Positions 44,647 through 55,054 of a stretch of 64,000 nucleotides of DNA are shown in pieces. A program made the position numbers and the translations under genes. Origin of the DNA: Heterodera schachtii. Its lineage: Eukaryota > Nematoda > Chromadorea > Rhabditida > Heteroderidae. The stretch is from positions 125,738 through 189,737 of the forward strand of contig SIJG01000137.1 of the NCBI GenBank assembly GCA_023374025.1, read 5' to 3'. The notes beneath the pieces are model-generated. The model did not search any database, had not been told where the DNA came from, and saw only the letters and a program-made list of their open reading frames with translations. The first letter of the stretch is position 1. Each line of letters opens with the position of its first letter.

Positions 44647-45275
44647 TAAAATGTTATGTTTTTAGAATTTCGAAAATAAAAAATTTAATCAAGAAAGTTC
44701 TTTATTTACTACAAATTAATAATAATTTATTAAATTTTTCAATGCAAAAAAAAATAAAACAGAAAACAACAAGCAATTCATTAAAAATTATTTAATAAAA
44801 TTTTAAACAAAAAATTTTAAAAAATATTATAAAATAACCCCTAAAATATAAATTCGTATTTTTATAAAGCTAAAATGTTATGTTTTTAGAATTTTGAAAA
44901 TAAAAAATTTAATCAAGAAAGTTCTTTATTTACTACATATTAATAATAATTTATTAAATTTTTCAATGCAAAAAAAAATAAAACAGAAAACAACAAGCAA
45001 TTCATTAAAAATTATTTAATAAAATTTTAAACAAAAAATTTTAAAAAATATTATAAAATAACCCCTAAAATATAAATTCGTATTTTTATAAAGCTAAAAT
45101 GTTATGTTTTTAGAATTTTGAAATTAAAAAATTTAATCAAGAAAGTTCTTTATTTACTACAAATTAATAATAATTTATTAAATTTAAATGCAAAAAAAAT
45201 AAACAGAATACAATAAGCAACTCATTAAAAATTATTTAATGAAATTTTAAACAAAAAAATTTAAAAAAATATTCT
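44647..45275 (+). repeat. 224-bp tandem repeat (about 2.8 units)
   Basis: TAAAATGTTATGTTTTTAGA recurs at 44647, 44871 and 45095, an exact 224-bp period. The units are nearly identical; the third decays from about 45245. Satellite-like, A-rich on the + strand and non-coding. Confidence 0.93.
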
Positions 45276-46250
45276 CGAAATTGATCTATTTGTCAACAAT
45301 TTTTAAGCGGCTTAATTTTTTTAAATAATTTTTACTGAAATTCCTTTTTTGTTATGAATAAAATATTTATAACAATTATTGCGTTTTTGTCTCTTATTTA
45401 TGTAACAGAATAAATATAAATTTTTTTAAGCTTATATTCTTGGCAAACAACTGACTGATAGACTAGACAGACACTTCTTTTCACGGATAACAAAAAATAT
45501 ATTCAATCGAATATTTGTATAATAATATTTATATTATATTAAAATGGCACTTTTTAGGAAACGCGCCAGCACGGAAATAAAGAAATAAAATTAATTTTTT
45601 TGGTTATTTTCATTTGTTTTTTTTAATTTTATCTATTTCCTAATATATATTTTAATTTTTGAAAAGCTCATATCCATAATACATGCCATGTCCAAGTGAA
45701 AGGTATTCACTTTTTCGGATATTTTTGGTTAAATTTAATTAATCATATTTAATGCTTTTAAATCATTCTTTACTTAGAAATTTAATTTTATTTAAAGCAA
45801 ATTTTTTATGCAAGCCTTAAATTTATGGAAACATGAAATCGTAAATTACAAATGGCTATTTCAGAATTAAAACATAAAATAGTTAAAATTACAAAAATAT
45901 ACTTTTATTAATAATTTCAATCTAAGAAAGGTTACATAAACCATTTAAAAATATAAATTAATTATGTAAAATTTTTTTATATATACTGCAAAGATAAATA
46001 AAAATTAAAGAATATAAATTTAAAGATTTAAATAACAAACCTTAACATTTATTTTATTAAAAGAATATATGTTTATCTGTATTTTTAAATTTAATTATTA
46101 TCTTGTATTTTCAAACCAATGAAGTATTAGTAAAAAAAAACTTACCTTTGTAAAATTAATAAATAAAATGAAAAATGCAAAAAGATAATAAAAATAATTT
46201 AATTATTAATTTTACATTGATATAAATTATTGTCTTAATTTTAGCGTTGG
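45276..46250. other. AT-rich gene-free stretch
   Basis: Nothing recognised. Confidence 0.55.
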
Positions 46251-46751
46251 ATCAGTACCAGGGCTGGCCGTGATCACGGATCACGGCTCACGGATCACGG
46301 GAATCACGGGGTTTTTGGGGTGCCGTGATCTCGGATCACGGGTCACGGATTTTTTCAATTTTTCCGTGATTTTGATCCGTGATTGGCATTTTATATAGGG
46401 GAATTTTTATTGAGACAAAAATATGAAATTGATGGAAAAATAAAATTTTTGAGAAAAAATTAATTAAATAAATCATTTCTGTTATAAATTAAGACATATA
46501 TACCAGCGGTGGGACAACTCTCGCCTCTCGTCTCTCGCCTCTCGCCAACTCTCGCCATTTTTGGTACTCTCGCCTCTCGTCTCTCGCCTCTCGTTTTTTG
46601 GGACGAGAGGCGAGAGTTGAAAATACACCCCTAAAGATTGAACTTTTGAGCAGTCAGAAAAATTTTAAAATTTACACGAAAAAAAAAATCATAAATCCCT
46701 TTCTCTCTTTCCTTAATATCTTCTCTATTTTTGGATAGCTCCGATTCAAAT

Positions 46752-46865
46752 GTGGTCTGGTGGCTAAACCTTCTGCCTTTCATTACTTTTCTCTTGTGTT
46801 CAATTCCCCAACGGAACATAAATTTTTTAATATTTTCTTTACATTATTTCAATTGAAATTTAATT
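46752..46865 (+). repeat. tRNA-like SINE-type repeat, copy 2
   Basis: GGTCTGGTGGCTAAACC (box-A-like) and GTGTTCAATTCC (box-B-like, matching GWTCRANNC) are followed by the shared tail TTTCAATTGAAATTTAATTAA. A GC hairpin begins 246 bp after the start (46998), almost the same spacing as in copy 3. A tRNA-derived SINE is the best explanation; no target-site duplication was found. Confidence 0.6.
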
Positions 46866-46997
46866 AAATATTTCAACTTAAAAATAATTGTTTTTTCTAT
46901 TATTAAACAGCCTAAAAACCGCAAATTGAACCAAAACTTTGATCATTTTTTGACAAATTCTGTAAACAAATCTCACTCAAAATTTCAAAATTTTTCC

Positions 46998-47199
46998 GGC
47001 GGCGCCTATCGGCACCGCCGTTGGACCAACACCCGCTCACAATGTTCCAAAAGTTTTTTTTGAAAAAACTGCGCCATAAAAAAAGCGATTTAAAACAAAA
47101 AATTTAAAAAACAAGTTTTGGTCATTTTTTGAATAAAATCTGTTAACAAATCCGAAGTCAATTTTCAAAATTTTTTCGGCGGCGCCTACCGGCACCGTC
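46998..47199 (+). repeat. Two GC-hairpin units, 180-bp spacing
   Basis: Hairpins at 46998-47019 (perfect family consensus) and 47178-47199 (two changes), each preceded by a CTGT(A/T)AACAAAT box and AAAATTTTT. Confidence 0.85.
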
Positions 47200-47359
47200 C
47201 GACCCCAACTGTCCCTGAAGTTTTAAAAAGCGCACTGCAAAAAAGGTGGTTTGAATGGCAAAAAAATGGACAAATAATAAAATTTGTTTGTAAAATAAAT
47301 ATATTGCATGAAAATATTTATTTTATTTTCATAAAAAATTTTAAAGATTTTTTTTGGAT

Positions 47360-47468
47360 TTTTCAGGACCCGGACTCGGTTTATAAGCTAGGGCCCTGAC
47401 CCGGCTTTTCTGAACCCGGCAATACCTTGACCCGGTATTTGCCCAAATACCCGGGCCCGTAACACTAA
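47360..47468 (-). repeat. CCGGGT-rich island
   Basis: On the minus strand: AGTGTTACGGGCCCGGGTAT, then repeated ACCGGGTCA, GCCGGGTTC and GTCCGGGTCC. Such CCGGGT arrays occur at the ends of some animal hAT MITEs; only one end is present here. Confidence 0.5.
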
Positions 47469-47688
47469 TTTAATATTCGATTTTGAAGTTTTTTAAATTA
47501 AAAAATAAGGCTACAGAAAAAAATTGAAAAACTCTCGCCTCTCGTCCTCTCGCCTCTCGCCAACTCTCGTGTTTTTGGGGACTCTCGCCTCTCGCCAAAC
47601 TCTCGCTCTCGTTTTTGGGGGACTCTCGCCTCTCGCCAAACTCTCGCTCTCGTCTTTTCTGAGACAAGTCACACCCCTGATATATATG

Positions 47689-47812
47689 TAGCTTAGTGGT
47701 TAAGCCTTCTGTCTTTAGTTATTTATCCCTTGAGTTCAATTCCACATTGGGACAGTAGATTTTTTTTTCATATTTTCTTTAAATTACTTTAATTGAAATT
47801 TAATTAAAAGAA
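47689..47812 (+). repeat. tRNA-like SINE-type repeat, copy 3
   Basis: The best tRNA-like copy: box A TAGCTTAGTGG (47689-47699) and box B GAGTTCAATTCC (47732-47743), with 32 bp between, the usual tRNA promoter spacing. The rest of the tRNA does not fold convincingly, so it is a tRNA-derived repeat and not a tRNA gene. A GC hairpin follows at 47940-47961, 251 bp from the start. Confidence 0.65.
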
Positions 47813-48464
47813 AGTTTTCTTACTTTAAAAATATTTTTTCTTATTTTTTAAAACTTTAGATCAATAAATTAACAAATGATTGGACATTTTTTGGACAAAA
47901 TCTGTGAACAAATTCTTTCAAAATTTCAAAATTTTTCCCGGCGGCGCCTATCAGCACCACCGTACCCCCATTTTACATAATTTTCTGAAATTTGGACCAC
48001 AAAATGGCAAAAAATAGCCGTTTTTGGCGCAAAAACGGCTAAAATCCCTATTTTTTCTCTCCGTCGATGATAATGTTGGTCCAAAAGAATTTTGTTCAAC
48101 AACAAAAATTAGCTTATTTGTTAGAGGAATTTTTTTTCTATATAAAATAGAGTTTTGATTAAATTTAAGAAAAGTTTGAAAAATTTTCTTAGGAAAATTT
48201 ACTCAAAAATTAAAATTTTTCCTTAGAGATTTCTATAAAAAGCTCTAATTTCCTCAAAAAAAAGCCCCGTGATCACGGCTCACGGATTTCCGTGATTGGA
48301 AATTCAATCACGGCCAGCCCTGATCAGTACCCCTCAAAGTAGTTTTTTTTCTTCTAATTTTTCAAAATTATTCTTTTTTCAAAGGAATTTAATGACAATT
48401 TTAGCAATTAAAATCATAAAATATTGTCATTTTTGGACTAAATTTATTCACAAAGTTGCTGGGA

Positions 48465-48660
48465 AAAGTTTCTTTTTCTCAGAAAGGCCCAGGAGGCCTT
48501 TACTTTTACGGGTAAAGCGCCACACGGCCAAAACACAAAATAATTTTTTCTAGAATAGAAAGAAACTGGAATAATCTTCCAGTGGTAGCGGTGCAAATTA
48601 ATAAGGCAAAGGAATTCAGGGGTTTACTAAAAGCAATGAGTTCTGTTCTGAGTAGGAAAT
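48465..48660 (+). pseudogene. LINE 3'-end fragment
   Basis: Near-identical to 35396-35588: AAAGTTTCTTTTTCTCAGAA, the GRP-rich RPRRPLLLRVKRHTAKTQNN coding segment, the NWNNLP-type motif and the GAGTTCTGAGTAGGA end. A few substitutions and a short duplication (GTTCTGTTCTGAG) are present. It lacks the 3' tail seen at 35590-35771, so it is truncated on both sides. Confidence 0.85.
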
Positions 48661-50135
48661 TCTGTGCCACATATATTATTCCAATCATCGAATGGGTTGA
48701 AAGTTGGAAAACTGGTTGATTGAATTGTAGAGGGCAAGTATCTTTTTGGACCAAAAAAATAATATCAAAATTAAAATATTTTAGAAAATGCATTATTTAT
48801 CTTGTAATTAAATTGCTATTTATATTAGAAAGATAATGTCAAGAACGATAAAATTTTAAAGAAAAGAAAATACAAGAAGAATTAATTAATACAAAAATCT
48901 TTAAAATTCAAACAAATGAAAAAATGAATTTAAAAATAATACTGGAATATAGGTAAGAAGCATTTTTAAACTTCAATCAATTTAAATATTCGTATTTTTT
49001 TATGAGATATTTTTGATTAAATTTATTCAGATTAATTGAAGTATTTTTTTTAAATACCGCAGCGTTTATTTTTTGATAAAATTTAAAAGATTCTTTTGCG
49101 TTTGATTTTATTAACTAATTGTGATTCGAATAGTTTGTTTTTTACAAATTATTTTTTATATATATTTCTTCGAGTTATCTGCTCATTTTTTTGTTGAATA
49201 TTTTCTGTTCTTTTCAAAATTTCGCTTATTATTTAAAGATTTGAACTTTTACTTTATAGTTTTAATGATTAGAACATGATTTATGTGCGTATAATTATCA
49301 TAGTATGAGTTTCAATTCAGACTTAACAATATATTAAGAAACGTTAATTTTTCAAACATTTTCTTAAATTTGCAAAATAATCTTTATACAAATGATAAAT
49401 TTTTAAATTTCTAAAATAAAGAAATTATAGCAAACCCAGCATTAATATGCCAACTTCCAAGAAATCGTTCTTTATTACATGAGAATATTAAAAATTGTCT
49501 CAAAAAGAAAATTAAAATTAAAATAATGAAACATTTATTGGATTACATATAATGAATAAAAATTGGTATGCATTTTTAATCATGGTTTCAAGTAAGTACT
49601 TTCTTTCAAGAACAAATGTTATAAAACTGATTTTAATATGTTTTTTTATCCATCAGTAATATATTTTTAATTTAGCACTTTTCATTTAATTTTTTAATAA
49701 TTTTTATTTTAACAAATTATTTTTTTAATTTTGCAAAAAATTATGTTTTTAATTAATCGTATTGTATCGTTCTCACTCCTCATTGAAATGTCAATGAAAA
49801 AATAAATAAATTTTATCTTAGTCTTATGGAGTTCTTTTTTAAGCATGTTATTTTTGGCAAATATTTTTTCAAATAAACTTTATTTAAAGAAATGCTTATT
49901 TAAATTGTTGTCGAGAAAAACTTAAAATAGTGCTTCTCATTAAGCAACAAAATATTATGTTTTTTTTTTATTATTTATATGTATAATTTTTTTTTTTTAG
50001 ATTTTCACGTGGAGACTAAACACATTGACCTCGTTCAAATGTCTCTTTTGTTTAAAGTACATATAATTTTTATAGCAATTTTTATTTTTTATTATTTCAA
50101 TATTATTTGTTAAAAGCAAAGTCGACACTTGCGCC
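48661..50135. other. AT-rich gene-free stretch
   Basis: Nothing recognised. Confidence 0.55.
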
Positions 50136-50800
50136 GCGCTATTTGCGCTGCGACATTTGCGCGCCCAGCAAAAATGAACTTTTGCGCCGCGCTCTCAAAT
50201 ATATTATTTTCATTAAAATCCCACTATTATCAATAAGTTTTACTAAAAATATAAGCAAACGGCAAAAATAACTAATTGAAAATGGCAAAAAATTATTAGT
50301 CACAAAGATTGACATTACAATTTTTTTTAACCATTAAAATCTTATCATTGACTAGGTTCATTAAAGATATGCAAAAAAATGAATAAGAATTCCAACTAAC
50401 AAAAAACCGAAAAAAAAAAAGAATTTTCTGTTAGAAAACGCAATTTTTTTTTTTTTTTTGCTTCAAAAAGAATCAAATTCAATATTTCCGTAATTAATTT
50501 GCTCAATAAGTTATTTCATCTTATTTTAATTTCATTTCATTGAAAAAAGCACTGATTTTCAAATTTTCGCCACTATTTTACCATTTTCCATTATTTCGCA
50601 ATTTTTATGCCCTTATTTAAGTACTTATTTTGATTTTTTTTCGCCCTAAAATCCGCCGCTTACCGGTAATGATCAGGCAATACGAAGGCTTATTATCGCA
50701 TATGGTCCCAATGAAAACCAAAATGAAGCGCAAATGTCTTTTTTCGCTGTACGGCGCAAATGTCGCGGCGCAAAAATCGGCTAACCGCAAAATAGGCCCA
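50136..50800. mobile_element. Element with inverted TTTGCGCCGCG ends
   Basis: The left region (50136-50190) has TTGCGCCGCGC, TTTGCGCTGCGACATTTGCGCG; the right region (50735-50790) read inverted has TTTTTGCGCCGCGACATTTGCGCC. Between them lies AT-rich DNA whose part 50251-50475 matches 5786-5991 in reverse. No coding frame. Precise ends and target duplication could not be fixed. Confidence 0.6.
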
Positions 50801-50882
50801 TGAAATTTAAAATGAGCGTATTCTGCTTAGGCATTTAAACTTTAACGATTTTGTATGACCGGATCACGCTAGTTTAATCCCG

Positions 50883-50918
50883 AAATCCCGCAAAATCCCT
50901 TTAAAATTTGCGGGATTT
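50883..50918. repeat. 12-bp-stem hairpin
   Basis: AAATCCCGCAAA and TTTGCGGGATTT form a perfect 12-bp stem with a 12-base loop. Probably the remains of a small MITE; a bacterial-type terminator makes no sense in this setting. Confidence 0.6.
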
Positions 50919-51552
50919 TTGAAATTTTAGAATAAATGAAAATTCTCAAAAATAATATTTTTGCGTGTGCTTTCAGAAAAAAAAATTGTGGAAGGTGGAG
51001 GTGGCAATTTATTCGAGTTTCGATGAAATAATCATTAATTATTCAATGGACTAAGAAAAGTCTAAAATTATTTACTAATTTTTATTTTGTTTGATAACAT
51101 TTTGCTTCCATTTTTATTCATAATTTTGTTACTTTGAATATTTATTTTTTGTATTTATTTTATACAAAATATTAAATAGTTATTTAAATATATTGTGCTT
51201 ATGATAAATTATAAAATATTAAATATTTTAATATTTGTTATTTCATTTTTATATATTTTTTTGAGTTTTTTACATTCCTTTTACTTAAGCCGTGTGAACT
51301 ATTAAGAAATAAAAGCTATTATCATGAAATTTATTTGTTTTTAGTTGATATTCGCCGGGGCATCTTTTGGAAAATTTTGCGAATTTCTTTTTTTTTCCTT
51401 TTTTTCTGAATTACCAATTTTTTTATTTTAAAAATATTATAACATTTATTTTTGCATTTATCAAGCATTGTTTTATTGCAAAATTCTTCTTTTATATATT
51501 ACATAAATATTAAATTACGAATTTAATTGAAACGAAATATAATAAATTATAT
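50919..51552. other. AT-rich gene-free stretch
   Basis: Nothing recognised before the LINE tail. Confidence 0.55.
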
Positions 51553-51622
51553 TAATCAATCAATCAATCAATTTATACGCAAAAGCGTGACACCGACATA
51601 AATTAACAATAAATAAATTTGG

Positions 51623-54443
51623 TCACTGAATGAGATGAGGTGGTTTCAAAAGTAAGGAATCAACATCATAGGTGTCAAGAAGTTTAGCAAAGTCAATGGA
51701 ATTAAGTAACCTTGCCTCTTTAGGCAAACACCTATAGAGGCGAGAGGTACGAATAAAAAACGAATGATACCGAACATTGGTTGAACAATAAGCGGTTTTA
51801 ATAATAAAATCATTTTTCAGTTCTGAATATGTTTTTGAAAAGGAATCATTATGCTTAATACGGATCTTTTCCAAAATTATATCATGGAAGAGTTTTAAAT
51901 CTATTTTTATTCTGCGTTTTAAGAGGGATTCTTGTTTAAAGAGTTGGAGGAGTTCGTTATACCCGGGTATATCATCCTTATTATTATTACGTCTAAAAAC
52001 AATACGTAAAAATGTTTTTTGAACATTTTCAAGAGCATCAATGTCTTTTTTCATATATGGATTAAAAATCGGAGAACCAAATTCCAAAATGGATCGACAA
52101 TAAACATTGAATATATTTATGAGAATTTTTGGGCTTTTAGTTTTAAGTGACTTGAGTAAAGCAAAAGATGTTCTTATTGCTTTTTTAGTAATAAATTCTA
52201 TATGTTTTTCCCATTTTAAGTCATTTGAAAAATAAATGCCAAGGTCTCTAACTGGTTCACCTTCTTCATTTTTTAAAATTGGAATATTATTTATTAAGTA
52301 ACATTCATTAGGGTTTTTAGGCCCAAGATGTGAAACTAAGCATTTGTTAGGAGCGATTCTAAGGCCATTTAATTCACAATAATTCCGAAATTTATTAATG
52401 AAAGAATGGAGTGGAGAAATAGTATTTTTTGATAGTATAGAATAGGCCTTAAGATCGTCGGCAAAAAGCTTAATTTCAACGTTTTCAGTTTTACAAAAAT
52501 TTGGAAGATCTGAAATGTAAATTAAAAACAAAAGTGGTCCCAAATTTGATCCCTGAGGAACACCACTTAAGCAAGGGAATTCATCAGAAAACGCAGAACC
52601 AACTCGAACAAAAAATGTACGATTTTGTAAATAATTTTGAAGCCATTTTATTAAAGTACCATTTATACCAACATTTTTGAGTTTAGAAACTAATCTTTCG
52701 TGTGGAACAGTATCAAATGCCTTTGCTAGATCAAAATATATAACATCAATTGATTTTTTGTTTTCCAAAGCTAAACTAAAGTCATCAATGACTTCCAAAA
52801 GTTGAGTTGTAACAGAGTGTTTTCTCCTAAAGCCATGTTGGCAATTCGGAAGTACATTATTTGTCTCAACAAAATTAGTGATTTTCTGGGTAATATTTTC
52901 TTCTAGAATTTTTGAAATTGAGCATAAAAGTGAAATTGGCCGAAAATCAACAGGATTTATTGGGTTGGGTATTTTCGGTACTGGACAAATAATTGATTTT
53001 TTCCAGATGTTTGGGACTTGGCCAGTCATCATTGAAAAACAAAAAATATGAAATAGCGGATAAACCAAATTTTCTTTACAATTTTTGAGAAAAATATTCG
53101 GGATGCTGTCAATGGAAGTATTATTATTGTTTTCTAGTTTATTAAGAGCCAAATAAATTTCATTAAGTGTCATTGTGAAAAAGTCAATATTTTTTTTAGG
53201 GGTGACTTCACAGGAAACAGGAATTTTTTGATCAGTGAAGACTGAATAAAATTGTTCGGCTAATAAATTGGATTTAGCTTTTTCGGAAAAGACAATTTTG
53301 TTTTCGTTATTTTTAAGAGGGGGAATTTTCGCATTTTTAGTTTTTAAAAAAGAGCCAATATATCGAAATCGTTGTTTAGGGTCTAAACCGCTTAAAAATT
53401 TATTTTCACGATTTGTAAGGTATTTCTTTATTTCATATTCAAGTTTTTTAGATGTTTCTATAAATTTTTCTCTAGTTTTTTCTTTTTTAATGTCTTTCCA
53501 AAGTTGCCGACGATAAATCATAATTTTTTTAATATGGTCTGGGAAATTATGTTTAGAATTTGATACTGTTAATGGAACATATTTCGATATTAAAAAATGC
53601 AAAAATGCTGCGAATTTGTTATAAATTTGGTCAATTTCTATACAGTCCGAAAAAAAGGTAACCCAATCAGTAGCAGAGAGTATGGCATTTATTTCCAAGT
53701 AACTAGCTTTTTTAAAGTTAAAGTGTTTAAATTTTCTACAAGGAAAAACATTTAGTCTTAAGTCAAATTTTACAGTGTTGTGATCACTAAGTGAGAATGG
53801 GGGACCAACTGAAATGTCTTTTATGAGAAATTTATTATTTGTTAAAATTAAATCCAAAAAATTGCATTCCCTGGTGGGTTCTTTAATCATTTGATTAAGT
53901 CGTAAACCTTCAACAAAACCAAGGAAATTACTTTCATAATTTGTCAAATTATTTTGGACAGAGAAAGGGCCATTTTGGTTCCAGTGAATATTAGTAAAAT
54001 TAAAATCTCCAAGAATGACAAAATTTTCTGTTGAGACTGTTAGTGACGAAATTAATTCTACAAGTTGCATAAAATTTTCAAGTGTTTCAGTAGTTACAGG
54101 TCTATAAACCAAAATAAGACGGATTTTTGATTCGGTAATGGGCGAAAAAACATCGATACAAAGTATGTCAGAATTTTGTATTTTTGGAGTTTTTATAATT
54201 TCAAACGGTATTTCATTAGAAATGACAAATGCTACCCCTCCTCCCTTTTTATTTTTTCTATCTTTTCTTATTAAAGAAAAAGGAAAATTTTCTAAAATTT
54301 GCGAGTCGCTTATTCAACCAACTTTCGGTTATTGCGATAATTTTATACCTATTTTCTAAAAGTAAAAGCCTAAACTCATCCATTTTGTTTACTAAACTTC
54401 TTGAGTTAAAGTAAAAACAATTGAGAAAGTTTTGTGACCTCAA
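51623..54443 (-). pseudogene. LINE ORF2: endonuclease plus reverse transcriptase, one frameshift
   Basis: The endonuclease begins at about 54443 (NSRSLVNKMDE, AITESWLN) in the -1 frame relative to ORF1. The frame changes once near 54301-54315. The long frame then runs to 51623: GGGVAFVIS, ILGDFN at about 54008, LDLILTN and the SDHN catalytic motif at about 53785, then reverse transcriptase with RPISLL (about 52940), DLAKAFD (about 52730), GVPQGS (about 52560) and the catalytic FADD (about 52460). The C-terminal VRDLG segment follows. All RT catalytic residues are present. The protein would nick target DNA and copy LINE RNA. ORF2 has no in-frame ATG before the endonuclease core, so translation probably depends on ORF1. 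Without the frameshift it looks functional. Confidence 0.88.
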
Positions 54444-54457
54444 AAGTTTTTTTCCAT
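54440..54457 (-). promoter_or_regulatory. Candidate -1 ribosomal frameshift site A AAA AAC
   Basis: In ORF1 frame the codons are GAA AAA AAC TTT TGA. The heptamer A AAA AAC (54452-54446) is the canonical XXXYYYZ type. A -1 slip joins exactly the ORF2 frame with no stop codon between. Termination-reinitiation at TTTTGAGG is the alternative. Confidence 0.6.
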
Positions 54458-55054
54458 TTTGCCTCCACGCCGCGTCGTCACCATTTCCGTCTTTTTGCTT
54501 TCTTCGTAATTCATCCGCCTTTGTTCACGTATCTCCCGTTCAGCCGCCAATTCTTCTTTCGTCAAGGAGGGCCTGACCAGCAGTCGCTGCCATCCAACAC
54601 GCTGTTTCAGTTCCGTCCGGTTGCGTCCCCATTGTGCAAGTGCAAAACGTTGAAACGTCGTCGCTGGCAGGACAACTTTGACCAAACGCGGACCCTTTCG
54701 CTTCTCATCAATCCGCCGCCCCATTCTATACACCATCTGCGGGCAAACCTCCACATCCAAAGCGTCCAACACTTCCGCAACTGTTTCCGCGTCCTCTTTG
54801 GCGCGTTCTGACGGCTTTTCAGCCACAGCCTCCGACAGGCCAATCAAAACGAGGCTTCGTTTGCGTTCTTTTTCCTCCGCACTGGGATTGTCGTTGTTGT
54901 TGCTGTTGATTTTGCGCTCAATTTCGTTGAGGCGTTCAGCAATGGCGTTGAATTGTTCTGCCATTTGCGTTGCCAAAGTGTTGTTGTTGTTGTTTGATAA
55001 TAACGTTTCAATTGAAGACAGTCGAAGTAAAATAGTTTTAATATCGGTTGCCAT
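54440..55054 (-). CDS. LINE ORF1 protein
   Basis: 204 residues from ATG 55054. The N-terminal part (about 8-52) is a heptad-like coiled coil with an Asn run. A middle part with RSLVLIGLSE, then VYRMGRR and VKVVLP, resembles the RRM-like nucleic-acid-binding fold of nematode and vertebrate LINE ORF1 proteins. The C-terminal part is basic/charged (SLTKEELAAEREIREQRRMN). Expected role: RNA binding and ribonucleoprotein assembly. GC content is about 50%, in sharp contrast with ORF2. The stop codon (54442-54440) directly follows a slippery A AAA AAC at 54452-54446. Confidence 0.85.
   Translation of the reverse strand: MATDIKTILLRLSSIETLLSNNNNNTLATQMAEQFNAIAERLNEIERKINSNNNDNPSAEEKERKRSLVLIGLSEAVAEKPSERAKEDAETVAEVLDALDVEVCPQMVYRMGRRIDEKRKGPRLVKVVLPATTFQRFALAQWGRNRTELKQRVGWQRLLVRPSLTKEELAAEREIREQRRMNYEESKKTEMVTTRRGGKMEKNF

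Larger units (their letters stand above)
46504..47679. mobile_element. Probable nested hAT-like element with CTCTCG repeats
   Basis: Left end CAGCGGTGGGACAACTCTCG; right end, read inverted, CAGGGGTGTGACTTGTCTC. Flanks ATATATAC (46496-46503) and ATATATAT (47680-47687) match at 7 of 8. Arrays of ACTCTCGCCTCTCG lie just inside both ends (46519-46617 and 47531-47655). The AT flanks are low in complexity, and the order CTCTCG array, tRNA-like repeat, GC hairpin occurs twice in this region, so a partial tandem duplication is an alternative. Confidence 0.5.
46259..48322. mobile_element. hAT-type element with perfect 8-bp target duplication
   Basis: The ends CAGGGCTGGCCGTGAT (left) and its inverse ATCACGGCCAGCCCTG (right) are flanked by exact ATCAGTAC duplications (46251-46258, 48323-48330). 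Subterminal regions carry many GATCACGG/CTCACGG repeats in both orientations. The sequence around the insertion (GCGTTGGATCAG before, CCCCTCAAAGTAGTTTTTTT after) is continuous in a relative at about 28632-28770, which acts as an empty site. The 2064-bp interior has no transposase; it contains a probable second insertion (46504-47679), tRNA-like repeats and GC hairpins. Confidence 0.92.

Noticed and set aside
46631..47667. Minus-strand frames with RERE/EARGREAR-type peptides (46631-46819, 47470-47667)
   Set aside because: Encoded by the CTCTCG arrays of the transposon ends and the adjoining repeat.
47689..47760. Possible functional tRNA gene
   Set aside because: Box A and box B and their spacing fit, but the acceptor and anticodon stems do not pair convincingly and related copies diverge, so a tRNA-derived repeat is more likely.
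50883..50918. Rho-independent terminator-like hairpin
   Set aside because: The setting is eukaryotic and no gene ends here.
53268..54811. Plus-strand frames of 60-125 codons over the LINE, and plus-strand 54678-55073
   Set aside because: Antisense shadows of LINE ORF1 and ORF2.
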